DNA of 64,000 nucleotides from JAHEJA01 sp965657215 (GCA_965657215.1 CBFHNR010000006.1:1-64000), one strand, 5' to 3'. Positions 1-9,522 are shown, counted from the first letter of the stretch. Made by a program: numbers and translations. Notes: generated by a model not told the origin, from the letters alone.

Positions 1-335
1 TGTTCGCCGTTTAAAGAGGTACGTGAGCTGGGTTTAGAACGTCGTGAGACAGTTCGGTCCCTATCTGCCGTGGGTGTAGGATACTTGAGAGGAGTTGCCC
101 CTAGTACGAGAGGACCGGGGTGAACGAACCACTGGTGGACCTGTTGTTGCGCCAGCAGCAGTGCAGGGTAGCTATGTTCGGACAGGATAACCGCTGAAGG
201 CATCTAAGCGGGAAGCCCCCCTCAAAACAAGGTATCCCTGAGAGCCGTGGAAGACCACCACGTCGATAGGCCGGAGATGTAAGTGCAGTAATGCATTCAG
301 TTGACCGGTACTAATGGCTCGATAGGCTTGATTTG
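1..335 (+). rRNA. 23S ribosomal RNA, 3' end (partial)
   Basis: The window opens inside a 23S rRNA gene. The sarcin-ricin loop core (AGTACGAGAGGACC, about 102-115) and the closing segment of domain VI (GGTACTAATGGCTCGATAGG, about 307-326) are clearly readable. The 5' part lies outside the window. The 3' end is set by similarity to alphaproteobacterial 23S genes and may be off by a few bases. Confidence 0.95.
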
Positions 336-419
336 TTCCAGTAATAGTCAGATATTACTTACATAAAGCATACACGAACACAGTGAAAACTTAACTCGGA
401 CAACGTTGGTATTTATTCG

Positions 420-536
420 GTTTGGTGGCAATAGCACGAGTGAAACACCCGGTCCCTTTCCGAACCCGGCCGTTAAGCACCGTTGCGCTGATGGTACTGC
501 ATCTTAAGGTGTGGGAGAGTAAGTCACCGCCAAACC
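420..536 (+). rRNA. 5S ribosomal RNA
   Basis: About 85 bases after the 23S end there is a 5S gene of about 117 nt. Its ends pair (GTTTGGTGGC at the start, GCCAAACC at the finish), and the conserved internal motifs GAAACACCCGGTCCC, CGAACCCGGCCGTTAAG and GGTGTGGGAGAGTA are present. Size and motifs fit Rhodobacterales 5S rRNA. Exact ends are estimated from the terminal helix. Confidence 0.93.
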
Positions 537-590
537 TAATAAATACCAACAAAAATATATGTATCCCTCTATACGATCTAAACATCCTGT

Positions 591-667
<77 letters not shown>

Positions 668-832
668 ACATAATAATATCCCTAAAATAATCACAAAATA
701 TTCATCCTATCAGTCACATAGAATGCCTGTTACAGCTTAATTGCACTGCTGGTTCCTGACGCACGCATTACTGAGTGGGCCTAATCAGGCCAAAGCATAT
801 GTTTAAATGCTTGCGAAACATTCATAGGCAAA

Positions 833-1264
833 TCAAAGCATAAACCCTCTCCAACCAGCCTGCGGCCATGTTATCTTGTCGCCGTCGTCCGTTGTCCAGC
901 AAATGAGACGGTCCCCTGAGGCAATGAACAGTGCATAACTACGGGCGAAACAATCGAGTTGCCCTTGTGGCTCACCTTTCAATTTAACAAAACCGATGTT
1001 TCTCTGTACCGTGTCCCTAAATGACGTTGGCACTTTTGCAAACCGTTGTGAGCGCTTATCGAACCGATATTTCTGTGATGGGTGGATGTCCCTTTGTAAA
1101 AAGCCACGTCTTTCGACCTTATTCTGTGCGTGTTTTGCATTCATGCCCAAGGGAATGGATCGGTCCAAAAAGTTGATATCAGAGTCAGGGATTTTGGCAC
1201 ATCCCATGCTCAGTGAAAGAACAGCGATTGACGAGAGGTGAAACATCTTATGACGTTGCAACAT
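833..1264 (-). CDS. Small putative lipoprotein, unknown function
   Basis: A 143-residue protein with a short basic N-terminus, a hydrophobic stretch (about residues 8-20) and a cysteine at position 22 in the context LSMGC. This could be a signal-peptidase II site, though Ser rather than Leu at -3 is not ideal. The mature part has two further cysteines (LDCFARS and LICWTTD) and ends W-R-G-F-M-L. A ribosome binding site AGGAGA lies a few bases upstream of the first ATG and supports this start. I do not recognise a family. It stands alone between the tRNA and the ABC ATPase gene. Confidence 0.6.
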   Translation of the reverse strand: MLQRHKMFHLSSIAVLSLSMGCAKIPDSDINFLDRSIPLGMNAKHAQNKVERRGFLQRDIHPSQKYRFDKRSQRFAKVPTSFRDTVQRNIGFVKLKGEPQGQLDCFARSYALFIASGDRLICWTTDDGDKITWPQAGWRGFML

Positions 1265-1498
1265 TTGTGTATCTCCTGCACCACTTTTTTAAGAGCGTAA
1301 TCGGTTTTCAAAACAATTTCCAGCGTGTCTCCAGAACAGACAATACACCATAACCTGAAACGTCGGATGCGATTTTAAGTTGTGTCATATCAAATTTTCC
1401 TTTTGTTTAATCAACCTTCATTGGCTGACAATGACACAACTAAACACCCCTTCTTACAGTTGCCTGTTCGCTAGGTTACAAATTTGTATGGTTCGCAA

Positions 1499-2560
1499 TT
1501 AGCGCAAACGCACCTCTGTCGTAGCATCAAAGAACATCGCCAAATCGGGTGTAAAATCGATCACCACATTTGTTCCCGAGGCAATAAAGTCGTCGCCTCG
1601 CGTTTCAACGATCAAGCGCTCGCCTGTTGTTGCGCTGAGGTAGTCATAAGCAACACCGCCCAGACGTTCCCGCAAATCTACTGTGACGGAGGACGCACCA
1701 GGGGCCAGCGACAAATTCTGTGGGCGGAGTCCGACAGTGACTTTTGACCCAACACTAGGGAGAGCCACGTTTGTTGTGATCACCTTGTCATCCAGAGCTG
1801 GGACGCGAACACCTGCGTTTTCAACGATACCTTCCAAGAAATTCATGCTTGGCGATCCGATGAATCCTGCCACAAACTTGTTGTCAGGATCTTGGTAAAG
1901 CTGCATTGGGCTGCCAACCTGTTCAATTTTTCCTGCGCGCAGCACAACGATTTTATCGGCAAGGGTCATCGCCTCGACTTGGTCATGCGTGACGTAAATC
2001 ATTGTCGCGCCGATTTCTTTGTGCAAGCGGGCGATTTCGACACGCATATCAACACGCAACTCTGCGTCCAAATTTGACAAAGGTTCGTCAAAAAGAAAGA
2101 CCTCTTGCCCTCGGACAATAGCGCGGCCAATCGCAACACGTTGCCGCTGTCCGCCAGAAAGCGCTTTTGGTTTGCGTTTCAAATAAGGACCGAGCTGTAA
2201 AATATCTGCGGCGGTGTCGACTTTTTGTTTGATCTCTGCTTTTGGAAAGCCATTCATTTTGAGGCCAAAGCCCATATTTTCCTCAACGCTCATGTGCGGA
2301 TACAGAGCATAGGTTTGGAACACCATTGCGACGCCGCGATCTGCAGGATCAGCTGAGGTCACATCATTTGCTCCGATGTGTATTTGGCCCTCTGTCGTTT
2401 CTTCTAGGCCTGCGATCATGCGCAACAAAGTGGATTTTCCACACCCTGATGGACCAACAAAGACGCAAAATTCGCCTTCTTCGATGGTCAAATCAACACC
2501 GTGAATGACTTGCACATCGCCGTAGCGTTTGATTGCATTATTTAGAGTGACACCTGACAT
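1499..2560 (-). CDS. Sugar ABC transporter ATP-binding protein (MalK/UgpC type)
   Basis: ATPase of the CUT1 sugar importer family, 353 aa, expected length. It has Walker A GPSGCGKST (residues 36-44), the Q-loop VFQTYALYPHMS, the ABC signature LSGGQRQRVAIGRA, Walker B VFLFDEPLSNLD and H-loop THDQVEAM. The C-terminal third is the regulatory TOBE/OB region. It lies 18 bases downstream of the iclR-type gene on the same strand. The facing operon (from 3500) has a binding protein and two permeases but no ATPase, so this subunit most likely energises that importer. RBS AAGGAA precedes the ATG. Confidence 0.93.
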   Translation of the reverse strand: MSGVTLNNAIKRYGDVQVIHGVDLTIEEGEFCVFVGPSGCGKSTLLRMIAGLEETTEGQIHIGANDVTSADPADRGVAMVFQTYALYPHMSVEENMGFGLKMNGFPKAEIKQKVDTAADILQLGPYLKRKPKALSGGQRQRVAIGRAIVRGQEVFLFDEPLSNLDAELRVDMRVEIARLHKEIGATMIYVTHDQVEAMTLADKIVVLRAGKIEQVGSPMQLYQDPDNKFVAGFIGSPSMNFLEGIVENAGVRVPALDDKVITTNVALPSVGSKVTVGLRPQNLSLAPGASSVTVDLRERLGGVAYDYLSATTGERLIVETRGDDFIASGTNVVIDFTPDLAMFFDATTEVRLR

Positions 2561-2578
2561 GCAACGTTCCTTTGTCGG

Positions 2579-3358
2579 TTAAGAGGGGAATTGCCACGAC
2601 GTGGCTTCTTCGCCAATTTTTTGGGCTGTTTCGATTAAACTTGGTTTAAATTTTTCTAGTTCCGTTGGGTCGGAATACATCGTTGAGGTTGCGATTGAGA
2701 TTGCACCTAGAACGCGGCCATTTGCAGACAAAATAGGAGTTGCTATAGAGGCAATGCCTTGTTCGTGCTCTTCGCGGTCAAAGGCAATGCCTGTTTCACG
2801 GATCATATCTAGCTCTTTGATTAAGCTATCCCGGTTCGTGTGTGTCGATGGTGTATATTGGTAATAGGACTGTTGTTGGAGGACGATCTCTAATCTTTTG
2901 GGTGCTAGGAAGGCCAACATCGCTTTACCAACACCAGTGCAATACGCAGGCGCAACTTGACCAATGCGGGCGAGTGTTTCAAATCGTGAGGTTTTGCGGA
3001 TTTTGTCGACGAAAAGCACCTGCCCATTATCGAGTTGAGCCAAGTGGATTGTTTCAGATGTCTGCTCCGCGAGGTCTTGAATGAACTCTCTCGCGATTGG
3101 GGCGAGGGTGGCATTACTCCATGCGCCATGTGCAAGTCTCATGAGACGAACGCCCAAACTATACGTCCCGAGCTGTTCGTTATAGCTAAGCATATTTTGA
3201 TTAGTGAGCGTTTGCAAAAACCGATAGAGGGTTGCCTTGGGGTAGGGGCTATTTTCAAGCAAATCGGAGAAACGAACAGGTTTATCGAACTCGGCAACAG
3301 CGTCCAAAACCTCTAGGGCTTTTCCAACGGTTCCATCACTTGCGATAGGCTTGTTCAT
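2579..3358 (-). CDS. IclR-family transcriptional regulator
   Basis: A 259-aa protein with an N-terminal winged HTH (about residues 8-75, including YPKATLYRFLQTL) and a C-terminal IclR effector-binding domain (motifs FVDKIR, YCTGVGKAMLAFL and the HEQGIASIATPI block). A strong GGGAGGA RBS precedes the ATG. It is transcribed divergently from the galactoside uptake/degradation operon and together with the ABC ATPase gene, so it is the probable local regulator of that regulon. The inducer is unknown. A galactose-derived acid such as KDGal or galactonate is a reasonable guess, because IclR proteins often sense sugar acids. Confidence 0.9.
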   Translation of the reverse strand: MNKPIASDGTVGKALEVLDAVAEFDKPVRFSDLLENSPYPKATLYRFLQTLTNQNMLSYNEQLGTYSLGVRLMRLAHGAWSNATLAPIAREFIQDLAEQTSETIHLAQLDNGQVLFVDKIRKTSRFETLARIGQVAPAYCTGVGKAMLAFLAPKRLEIVLQQQSYYQYTPSTHTNRDSLIKELDMIRETGIAFDREEHEQGIASIATPILSANGRVLGAISIATSTMYSDPTELEKFKPSLIETAQKIGEEATSWQFPS

Positions 3359-3451
3359 ACTGTCCTCCCGTGCATTGGGGCTGTGTCAGCGCCAACAACA
3401 TTATTGACATCTGTAGCGATTCGCGTCAGTGTTTTCAATACTTGAGATAAA

Positions 3452-3468
3452 GTTTCACATAATGAAAC
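3452..3468. promoter_or_regulatory. Inverted repeat, probable IclR operator
   Basis: GTTTCA-CATAA-TGAAAC, two perfect 6-bp arms with a 5-bp spacer, 32 bases before the start of the binding-protein gene in the divergent iclR/ABC intergenic region. Arm sequence resembles the GAAAC/GTTTC half-sites of IclR-family regulators such as KdgR. Assignment to the neighbouring regulator is inference. Confidence 0.5.
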
Positions 3469-3499
3469 CTAACCTCACAGGGACAACAGGGAGGAAATG

Positions 3500-4750
3500 A
3501 TGTTCCAGAAATTCACAAAAACCGCGGCGGCGATGATGTTGACGACCGCGATCGCTGCGCCTGCTTATGCTGAGCTATCCGGCACACTTCGCATTATGTC
3601 AGACATGTCCAACCCAGCGCCACGCGCTATCATGGAAGGTCTAGCATCTGATTTCGACGCAATGCACCCAAACCTAACGGTTGAATTGGACGTTGTTGAT
3701 CGCGAAGCATGGAAAAGCCAAATCCGGAACGCGTTGACAGCGAATTCACCAGACGTCGTAAACTGGTATGCTGCAAACCGTATGAGCCCATTTGTCGATG
3801 CGGGTTTGTTCATGGATATTTCAGACATGTACTCAAACGGTGATCTTCCAGGTTTGGATGCCGTCAAAGGCGCGATGACGCTTGATGGCAAACAGTGGGG
3901 CGTTCCATACACATACTACCAATGGGGCATCTATTACCGCGAAGATATCTTCAAAGAGTTGGGTCTCACTGAGCCTGCGACGTTTGACGAAGAAATTGCA
4001 AACTGTCAGGCAATCATCGACTCTGGTCGTAAGTGCTATTCCATCGGGTCAAAGTTCCTTTGGACTGCGGGCGGTTGGTTCGACTACATGAACATGCGCA
4101 CAAATGGCTTTGACAGCCACATGGCGCTTGCACGTGGTGAGTTGTCGTGGAAAAGCGACGAAGTCCGCGCAACATTCGCAAACTGGCGCAAGCTTATCGA
4201 CATGGGCGCGTTCATTGACGATCACCAGTCTTACAACTGGCAGGATGCCTTGTCGTTCGTCGTCAAAGGCGAAGCGACAGCTTACTTGATCGGTAACTTC
4301 GCTGTTCCACATCTACGTGAAGCAGGTTTGACAGATGACAAACTGGATTTCTACCAGTTCCCGAAAATTGGTGATTACCCAATGGGTGAAGATGCGCCGA
4401 CAGATACGTTCCACATCTCTAGCGGTGCGCAGAACGTAGAAGCAGCTAAAGCATTCCTTCAGTACGTGACATCTGCCGAAGTTCAGACAGAAATCAACGG
4501 ACCTGACGGACTTGGCCAATTGCCAATCAACGCGAACTCAAGCGTTGCGGAAGACGAGTTCATCGAGCAAGGCTTTGCAATGTTGTCACAAAACGCAACT
4601 GGCGGCGTGGCACAGTTCTTTGACCGTGATTTCCCAGCAGAAATGGCGTCAGCGGGCATGGAAGGTCTTCAGGAATTCATGGTGTTCCCAGACAACCTAG
4701 AAGACATCTTGAACCGTCTCGAAAAAACACGTGAGCGTGTTTACAAGTAA
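3500..4750 (+). CDS. Extracellular sugar-binding protein of galactoside ABC importer
   Basis: Periplasmic solute-binding protein of CUT1 type (about 416 aa). A Sec signal peptide ends at ...AAPAYA-ELSG, followed by the typical LRIMSDMSNPAP start of a family 1 binding protein. Two ATGs are adjacent at 3497 and 3500. The second sits 5 bases after AGGGAGG and is preferred. It is the first gene of an operon running to the beta-galactosidase. With alpha- and beta-galactosidase genes downstream, a galactoside is the likely ligand. Melibiose- or raffinose-like sugars or the algal solute floridoside are candidates, but the sequence alone does not decide this. Confidence 0.92.
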   Translation: MFQKFTKTAAAMMLTTAIAAPAYAELSGTLRIMSDMSNPAPRAIMEGLASDFDAMHPNLTVELDVVDREAWKSQIRNALTANSPDVVNWYAANRMSPFVDAGLFMDISDMYSNGDLPGLDAVKGAMTLDGKQWGVPYTYYQWGIYYREDIFKELGLTEPATFDEEIANCQAIIDSGRKCYSIGSKFLWTAGGWFDYMNMRTNGFDSHMALARGELSWKSDEVRATFANWRKLIDMGAFIDDHQSYNWQDALSFVVKGEATAYLIGNFAVPHLREAGLTDDKLDFYQFPKIGDYPMGEDAPTDTFHISSGAQNVEAAKAFLQYVTSAEVQTEINGPDGLGQLPINANSSVAEDEFIEQGFAMLSQNATGGVAQFFDRDFPAEMASAGMEGLQEFMVFPDNLEDILNRLEKTRERVYK

Positions 4751-4761
4751 TCGATGACTTT

Positions 4762-4785
4762 GGCCTCGCCCGATTGGGCGGGGCC
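4762..4785 (+). terminator. GC-rich hairpin after binding-protein gene
   Basis: GGCCTCGCCC-GATT-GGGCGGGGCC followed by CTTTT, 11 bases after the stop codon. This is a strong stem with a short U-tract. In ABC operons such a structure commonly gives partial termination or protects the 3' end so that the binding protein is made in excess over the permeases. Confidence 0.7.
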
Positions 4786-4853
4786 CTTTTAAATTCTTTG
4801 AAATTGTACGATCAGGGCACCTAGGTTCTGAGCCACCATTTGGGGGTACAAAT

Positions 4854-5765
4854 ATGTCTACGTTGGTCACTCAACGAAGCTGGATACAGCGCAATAGAAT
4901 GACACTCACGCCTTTGCTGTTTTTGACGCCAGGCGTTTTGTTTTTTGTGGTCTACGTGATTAGCCCAATCATCCAGTCCTTTAACATTTCGCTTTATGAC
5001 TGGGATGGTATGGGTCAGGCGACCTATGTTGGTTTGGCGAATTACGAGGAACTGTTGGATGATCGCGCCTTTGAGATATCGATTTGGAATAACCTGAAAT
5101 GGTTGGCCCTCTATCTCTTGGCAATTCCTCTTGGGCTTATGATTGCCTTGTTTCTCAATCAAAACGTGGTTGGGATCCGTATTTATAAATCGCTGTTTTT
5201 CTTTCCCTTCGTCCTAAGCCAAGTTGTCGTCGGCTTGGTGTTTTCTTGGTTTTATCTCCCTAGAGAAGGCCTGTTAAACGCAGTTTTGACGTTTTTCGGG
5301 TTCGACACAATCAACGTCTTGGGTGATCCCTCAATGGCGACATATGGGATTATTGCAGCCGGCCTTTGGCCTCAGACTGCCTATTGCATGATTTTGTATT
5401 TGACCGGTTTGAACGCAGTGGACCCCGAACAAATCGAAGCAGGTCGTTTGGATGGTGCAAAGGGCACGCGCATGTTGTGGCATATCATCTTGCCTCAGTT
5501 GCGGCCTGCGACCTTCATCGCCTTTGTCGTCACAATCATCGGCGCGTTGCGCTCGTTCGATTTGATTTCCATTATGACCAATGGCGGCCCCTTTGGACAA
5601 ACCCGGGTTCTAAGTTTTTACATGTTTGAAAAGGCGTTGTCCGAATATGGCTTTAGAATGGGATATGGATCAGCGATTGCCGTGGTCTTGTTCCTGATTA
5701 TGCTGGTATTCATTGCCTATTTCTTGTGGTCTATGTATCGCGATGAACGCGAAGCGCGACGTTAG
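4854..5765 (+). CDS. ABC transporter permease, MalF-like
   Basis: Inner-membrane permease (303 aa) with six predicted membrane segments, beginning with the hydrophobic run around residues 20-40. The EAA loop is readable as EAGRLDGAKGTRMLWHIILPQLRP, the cytoplasmic contact with the ATPase. It follows the binding-protein gene by about 100 bases and precedes its partner permease by 12 bases. The N-terminus (TQRSWIQRNRMTLTPLLF) is typical of the first CUT1 permease. Start chosen at the ATG preceded by a GGGGG stretch. Confidence 0.93.
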   Translation: MSTLVTQRSWIQRNRMTLTPLLFLTPGVLFFVVYVISPIIQSFNISLYDWDGMGQATYVGLANYEELLDDRAFEISIWNNLKWLALYLLAIPLGLMIALFLNQNVVGIRIYKSLFFFPFVLSQVVVGLVFSWFYLPREGLLNAVLTFFGFDTINVLGDPSMATYGIIAAGLWPQTAYCMILYLTGLNAVDPEQIEAGRLDGAKGTRMLWHIILPQLRPATFIAFVVTIIGALRSFDLISIMTNGGPFGQTRVLSFYMFEKALSEYGFRMGYGSAIAVVLFLIMLVFIAYFLWSMYRDEREARR

Positions 5766-5777
5766 AGGACGCTACAG

Positions 5778-6626
5778 ATGTTTCCAACACCCATAGAAAA
5801 ACGGTCTCGTGCGGCGCAAGTGTCGTATCAGGCGCTCGTGCCATTTGCTTTGATCATTTGGCTATTGCCGTTGATTGCGGTTGCTCTCTTTTCGATCCGC
5901 CCTTTAGCTGATTTTACCAACGGCAATTACTGGGGCGTGCCAAGCACTCTTGAGTTCTTCACCAACTACGGGCGTGTGTTTACAGATAGTGACATGCCCA
6001 AATATATGCTGAATTCTGTGTTCATCACGGTTCCTACGGTGATCGGGGCGGTTGCTCTATCGACGATGACGGGGTTTGCCTTGGGGGTGTATCGCTTCCG
6101 CGGTAACTTGATTATCTTTTTCATGTTTATCGCAGGGAACTTTGTGCCGTTCCAAATCTTGATGGTGCCTGTTCGTGATTTAACTCTTAGCATTGGTCTC
6201 TATGACACCAAGATGGGTCTGGTCATGTTCCATATCGCGTTCCAAACAGGATTTTGTACGCTGTTCATGCGGAACTTTATCCGTGCGTTGCCCTATGAGC
6301 TTATCGAAGCGGCGCGTGTCGAAGGGGTCAAGGAATGGCGCATTTTCTGGTTCATCGTACTCCCCTTGATGCGTCCTGCGATCGCGGCGCTCTCTGTGTT
6401 GATCTTTACCTTTATCTGGAATGATTATTTTTGGGCGATTGTTTTGACCCAAGGTCCAGATGCCCAGCCCGTGACAGCAGGCATTACACAGTTCAATTCG
6501 CAGTTCATCGCGCAATATCATTTGATGTCAGCAGGCTCGATTGTTGCTGCTATCCCGCCTGTTTTGATGTTCTTTATGATGCAAAAACATTTCATCGCTG
6601 GTCTGACTTTGGGTGCTGTTAAATGA
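5778..6626 (+). CDS. ABC transporter permease, MalG-like
   Basis: Second permease of the CUT1 pair (282 aa) with six membrane segments. The EAA motif is EAARVEGVKEWRIFWFIVLPLMRP near residues 176-199. RBS GAGGA lies upstream of the ATG. Its stop overlaps the start of the alpha-galactosidase gene (ATGA), indicating translational coupling between import and hydrolysis. It should form a heterodimer with the product of the preceding gene. Confidence 0.93.
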   Translation: MFPTPIEKRSRAAQVSYQALVPFALIIWLLPLIAVALFSIRPLADFTNGNYWGVPSTLEFFTNYGRVFTDSDMPKYMLNSVFITVPTVIGAVALSTMTGFALGVYRFRGNLIIFFMFIAGNFVPFQILMVPVRDLTLSIGLYDTKMGLVMFHIAFQTGFCTLFMRNFIRALPYELIEAARVEGVKEWRIFWFIVLPLMRPAIAALSVLIFTFIWNDYFWAIVLTQGPDAQPVTAGITQFNSQFIAQYHLMSAGSIVAAIPPVLMFFMMQKHFIAGLTLGAVK

Positions 6627-8707
6627 TGCGTACATGGAGGCTTGACGATTCACGTCAAACGCTTGTTCTGGGATCTGATCGGGATCATTTGGCCGAAGTG
6701 GTCTATTGGGGCCCTTGTTTGCCAAAGGATGCGGATCTAGAGGTCATCTATCGCGCGCATGCGATTGATGTGACAGGGGGGATGTTGGATATCAACCCTG
6801 AACTCTCCATCTGTCCCGAAGCAACGCGAAGCTTTCCGGGTCAACCGGGATTGGTTATTCGCCGTGAAAACGGGCGTCCGTATCTTCCTAAATTTTGTTT
6901 TGATCGTGTGGATCAAGATGGCAATACCTTGGAACTTTGGTTCAAGGATCAAGATGGGATACTGACATATAGCGCAAGGTTTTCCATTGATCCCGAAACG
7001 CATGTCATAGAGGCCAAATCCTCAATTGAGGCTAGTGAACCTATGCACCTGCATTGGCTGGCCGCCCCTGTGTTTCCCGCGCCTCAATCAAGTGATGAGA
7101 TGATTGATTTTGCAGGGCGGTGGTGTGGTGAATTCCAGATGAACCGCACGCCTTGGTCTGCTGGTATGCGGTATCGGGAAAATAGAACGGGGCGGACAGG
7201 GCATGAACATTTCCCCGGTCTTATTGTCCCCTGTCGGGGCGCCACGAATGCAACGGGTCAGGCCTATGGGTTTCATTATGGATGGTCAGGAGGCCATCGC
7301 ATGATTGCCGAAGAGCTGTCTGATGGTCGTCGTCAGATACAGTTTGGGCATGCCTCCCGATTAGAGAACGATCCGCAAACACGGTTTGAGTCAGCGACGC
7401 TTTATGCAATGTTTTCCGATGATGGGTTGAATGGCTGTGCCGTTGCCTTTCAGCGCCACCTTCGAGACCGAATAGTGGATTTCCCCGATCCCGCGCGGGC
7501 GCGCCCTGTGCATTATAATTGCTGGGAAGCCGTCTATTTCGATCACAAATTGGATGAGCTCAAGGACATCGCGACTATGGCCGCTGGCCTTGGGGCAGAG
7601 CGATTTGTTTTGGATGACGGATGGTTTGGTCGTCGTGATGATGACACTCAGGCGCTCTCTGATTGGGACGTTGATCCGAGGAAATACCCAAATGGTCTAC
7701 ATCCCCTAATTGAGCACATTCATCGTGAAGGCATGGCCTTTGGGATTTGGTTTGAACCAGAGATGATCAACCCAGATAGCGATATATTCCGCGCTCATCC
7801 TGATTGGGCCTTGGGGGCGGCAGATCAGATTTTGGGCCGCCAACAAATGGCTCTAAATATGGCCTTGCCTGAAGTTCGTGATTTCCTCTTTGATCGGATG
7901 AGCAAGATTTTGGCGGATCATCCAATTGATTATATCAAATGGGATCATAACCGCGTTTTACCAACCCCGGATGCGGCGCAGACGCGGGGATCTTATGCGC
8001 TTTTGGATCGCTTGCGGGCCGCCTATCCCAATGTCGAAATTGAAAGCTGTGCATCAGGCGGGGGTCGCATTGATTTTGACATCTTAAAACGCACTCATCG
8101 TGTTTGGCTCAGCGACAGCAATGACGCCGTTGAACGTCTCAAGATGCAGCATAACGCGGCCATCTTTTTACCCCTCGCTGTCACAGGGAGCCATGTTGGG
8201 CCCCGCAAATGCCATACGTCTGGGCGGATGATTGATATTCGTTTTCGCGCGTGGGTGGCTGCACAGCGTCATATGGGATTTGAAATGGACCCGCGTGAAT
8301 TGACCGACGAAGAACGCGGCGTTCTTTGTGAGGTGACGCAATGGTGGAAAGACAATCGCGACTGGATGTATAGCGCGGACATATTGAGATTGGATAGCTC
8401 TGATCCTGCGGTGATTGCCGAACAGCAATTGTCCCAGAATGGTGAGACATTTGTTGTCTTTGCAGGCAAAGCAACCACGTCGGATCAAATTGCGCCGCGC
8501 CCCTTACGATTGACGCGGCTAACGCCAGATGCCCAGTATCGAATAGAGCTGGTCAATCGCGCCGATGCCCCAGGATTGTCGCGAGGGGATCAGGCGATCA
8601 AATCCGAACCTATGACTTTGAGCGGTGCTTATTTGATGAACCATGGCATTACACTGCCTTGGGCATTTCCAGAAACAATGTGGGTCATCAAAGGTACATT
8701 AACTTGA
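6623..8707 (+). CDS. Alpha-galactosidase, glycoside hydrolase family 36
   Basis: Cleaves terminal alpha-galactosyl residues. The 694-aa length fits GH36, which has an N-terminal beta-sandwich, a central (beta/alpha)8 barrel and a C-terminal beta domain. Readable motifs are FVLDDGWFGRRDDD, GIWFEPEM, the nucleophile loop YIKWDHNR (Asp441), CASGGGRID and the acid/base loop LSDSNDA (Asp498). No signal peptide, so it acts in the cytoplasm on imported sugar. Start overlaps the upstream permease stop. A second in-frame ATG three bases on is equally possible. In a marine setting, floridoside, isofloridoside or melibiose-type sugars are plausible substrates (inference). Confidence 0.94.
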   Translation: MMRTWRLDDSRQTLVLGSDRDHLAEVVYWGPCLPKDADLEVIYRAHAIDVTGGMLDINPELSICPEATRSFPGQPGLVIRRENGRPYLPKFCFDRVDQDGNTLELWFKDQDGILTYSARFSIDPETHVIEAKSSIEASEPMHLHWLAAPVFPAPQSSDEMIDFAGRWCGEFQMNRTPWSAGMRYRENRTGRTGHEHFPGLIVPCRGATNATGQAYGFHYGWSGGHRMIAEELSDGRRQIQFGHASRLENDPQTRFESATLYAMFSDDGLNGCAVAFQRHLRDRIVDFPDPARARPVHYNCWEAVYFDHKLDELKDIATMAAGLGAERFVLDDGWFGRRDDDTQALSDWDVDPRKYPNGLHPLIEHIHREGMAFGIWFEPEMINPDSDIFRAHPDWALGAADQILGRQQMALNMALPEVRDFLFDRMSKILADHPIDYIKWDHNRVLPTPDAAQTRGSYALLDRLRAAYPNVEIESCASGGGRIDFDILKRTHRVWLSDSNDAVERLKMQHNAAIFLPLAVTGSHVGPRKCHTSGRMIDIRFRAWVAAQRHMGFEMDPRELTDEERGVLCEVTQWWKDNRDWMYSADILRLDSSDPAVIAEQQLSQNGETFVVFAGKATTSDQIAPRPLRLTRLTPDAQYRIELVNRADAPGLSRGDQAIKSEPMTLSGAYLMNHGITLPWAFPETMWVIKGTLT

Positions 8708-8741
8708 TGCGCTGTCGCATCCGTCATAAAGAGGCTATGCA

Positions 8742-9512
8742 ATGAGCAAAACAGCAACGTTCCACGACCTAGAGGGCAAGAGTGTTTTTATCACTGGCGG
8801 TGGGTCTGGAATAGGCGCGTCTCTCAGCGAAGGGTTTCTAGAACAAGGTGCCAAAGTTGCCTTCGTCCAGCGGTCCAATTCGGAACAATTTTGTGCGGAT
8901 ATGGAGGCGAAGCATGGCATTCGTCCCTTGTTTATTCCGTGCGACATTACCGATATTTCTGCCTTGGAGACAGCCTTTCAACAGGCCGAGGGCGCGCATG
9001 GATCGATTGATGTCTTGATTAATAATGCGGCCAACGATCAAAGGCATGCGATTGAGGATGTGACAGAAGAGTTCTGGGATTGGTCACAGGCGATCAATCT
9101 CAAGGCTTATTTCTTCGCGTGCCAAATGGCGGCCAAATCAATGAGAGCGGGCAGGGGTGGCGCGATTGTGAATTTTTCCTCCATTAGCTACATGATGGGG
9201 AATGCGGGCTATGCGTCTTATACGACTGCAAATGCAGGAATAAATGGGATGAGCCGATCCTTGGCCCGTGAGTTAGGACCAGATAAAATACGGGTCAATG
9301 CCTTGGCACCGGGATGGGTTTTGACGCAAAAGCAGTTAGATAAATGGGCAACTCCTGACGCATTGGCGGCACATTTAGATCGCCAATGTCTAAAAGAACA
9401 TTTATCACCAAGGGATATTGTAGATGCCACGCTGTTCTTAGCCTCAGATGCCAGTCGGATGATGACGGGTCAAATGATGGCTGTAGATGGCGGCGTCGTA
9501 ACAACAGGATAA
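8742..9512 (+). CDS. SDR-family dehydrogenase, probable galactose dehydrogenase, altered active site
   Basis: Short-chain dehydrogenase/reductase (256 aa) with the NAD-binding TGGGSGIG at residues 18-25, the NNAA motif, catalytic Ser147 and Tyr160. The usual YxxxK motif reads Y160-T-T-A-N164: the catalytic lysine is asparagine (codon AAT at 9231-9233). The rest is a standard classical SDR, ending MMAVDGGV. Placed between alpha-galactosidase and dgoK, it would be expected to oxidise D-galactose to galactonolactone. The lost lysine questions that, unless an alternative proton relay exists. A sequencing error is possible but would need to be exactly at this codon. Confidence 0.85.
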   Translation: MSKTATFHDLEGKSVFITGGGSGIGASLSEGFLEQGAKVAFVQRSNSEQFCADMEAKHGIRPLFIPCDITDISALETAFQQAEGAHGSIDVLINNAANDQRHAIEDVTEEFWDWSQAINLKAYFFACQMAAKSMRAGRGGAIVNFSSISYMMGNAGYASYTTANAGINGMSRSLARELGPDKIRVNALAPGWVLTQKQLDKWATPDALAAHLDRQCLKEHLSPRDIVDATLFLASDASRMMTGQMMAVDGGVVTTG

Positions 9513-9522
9513 TTTTTGAACA

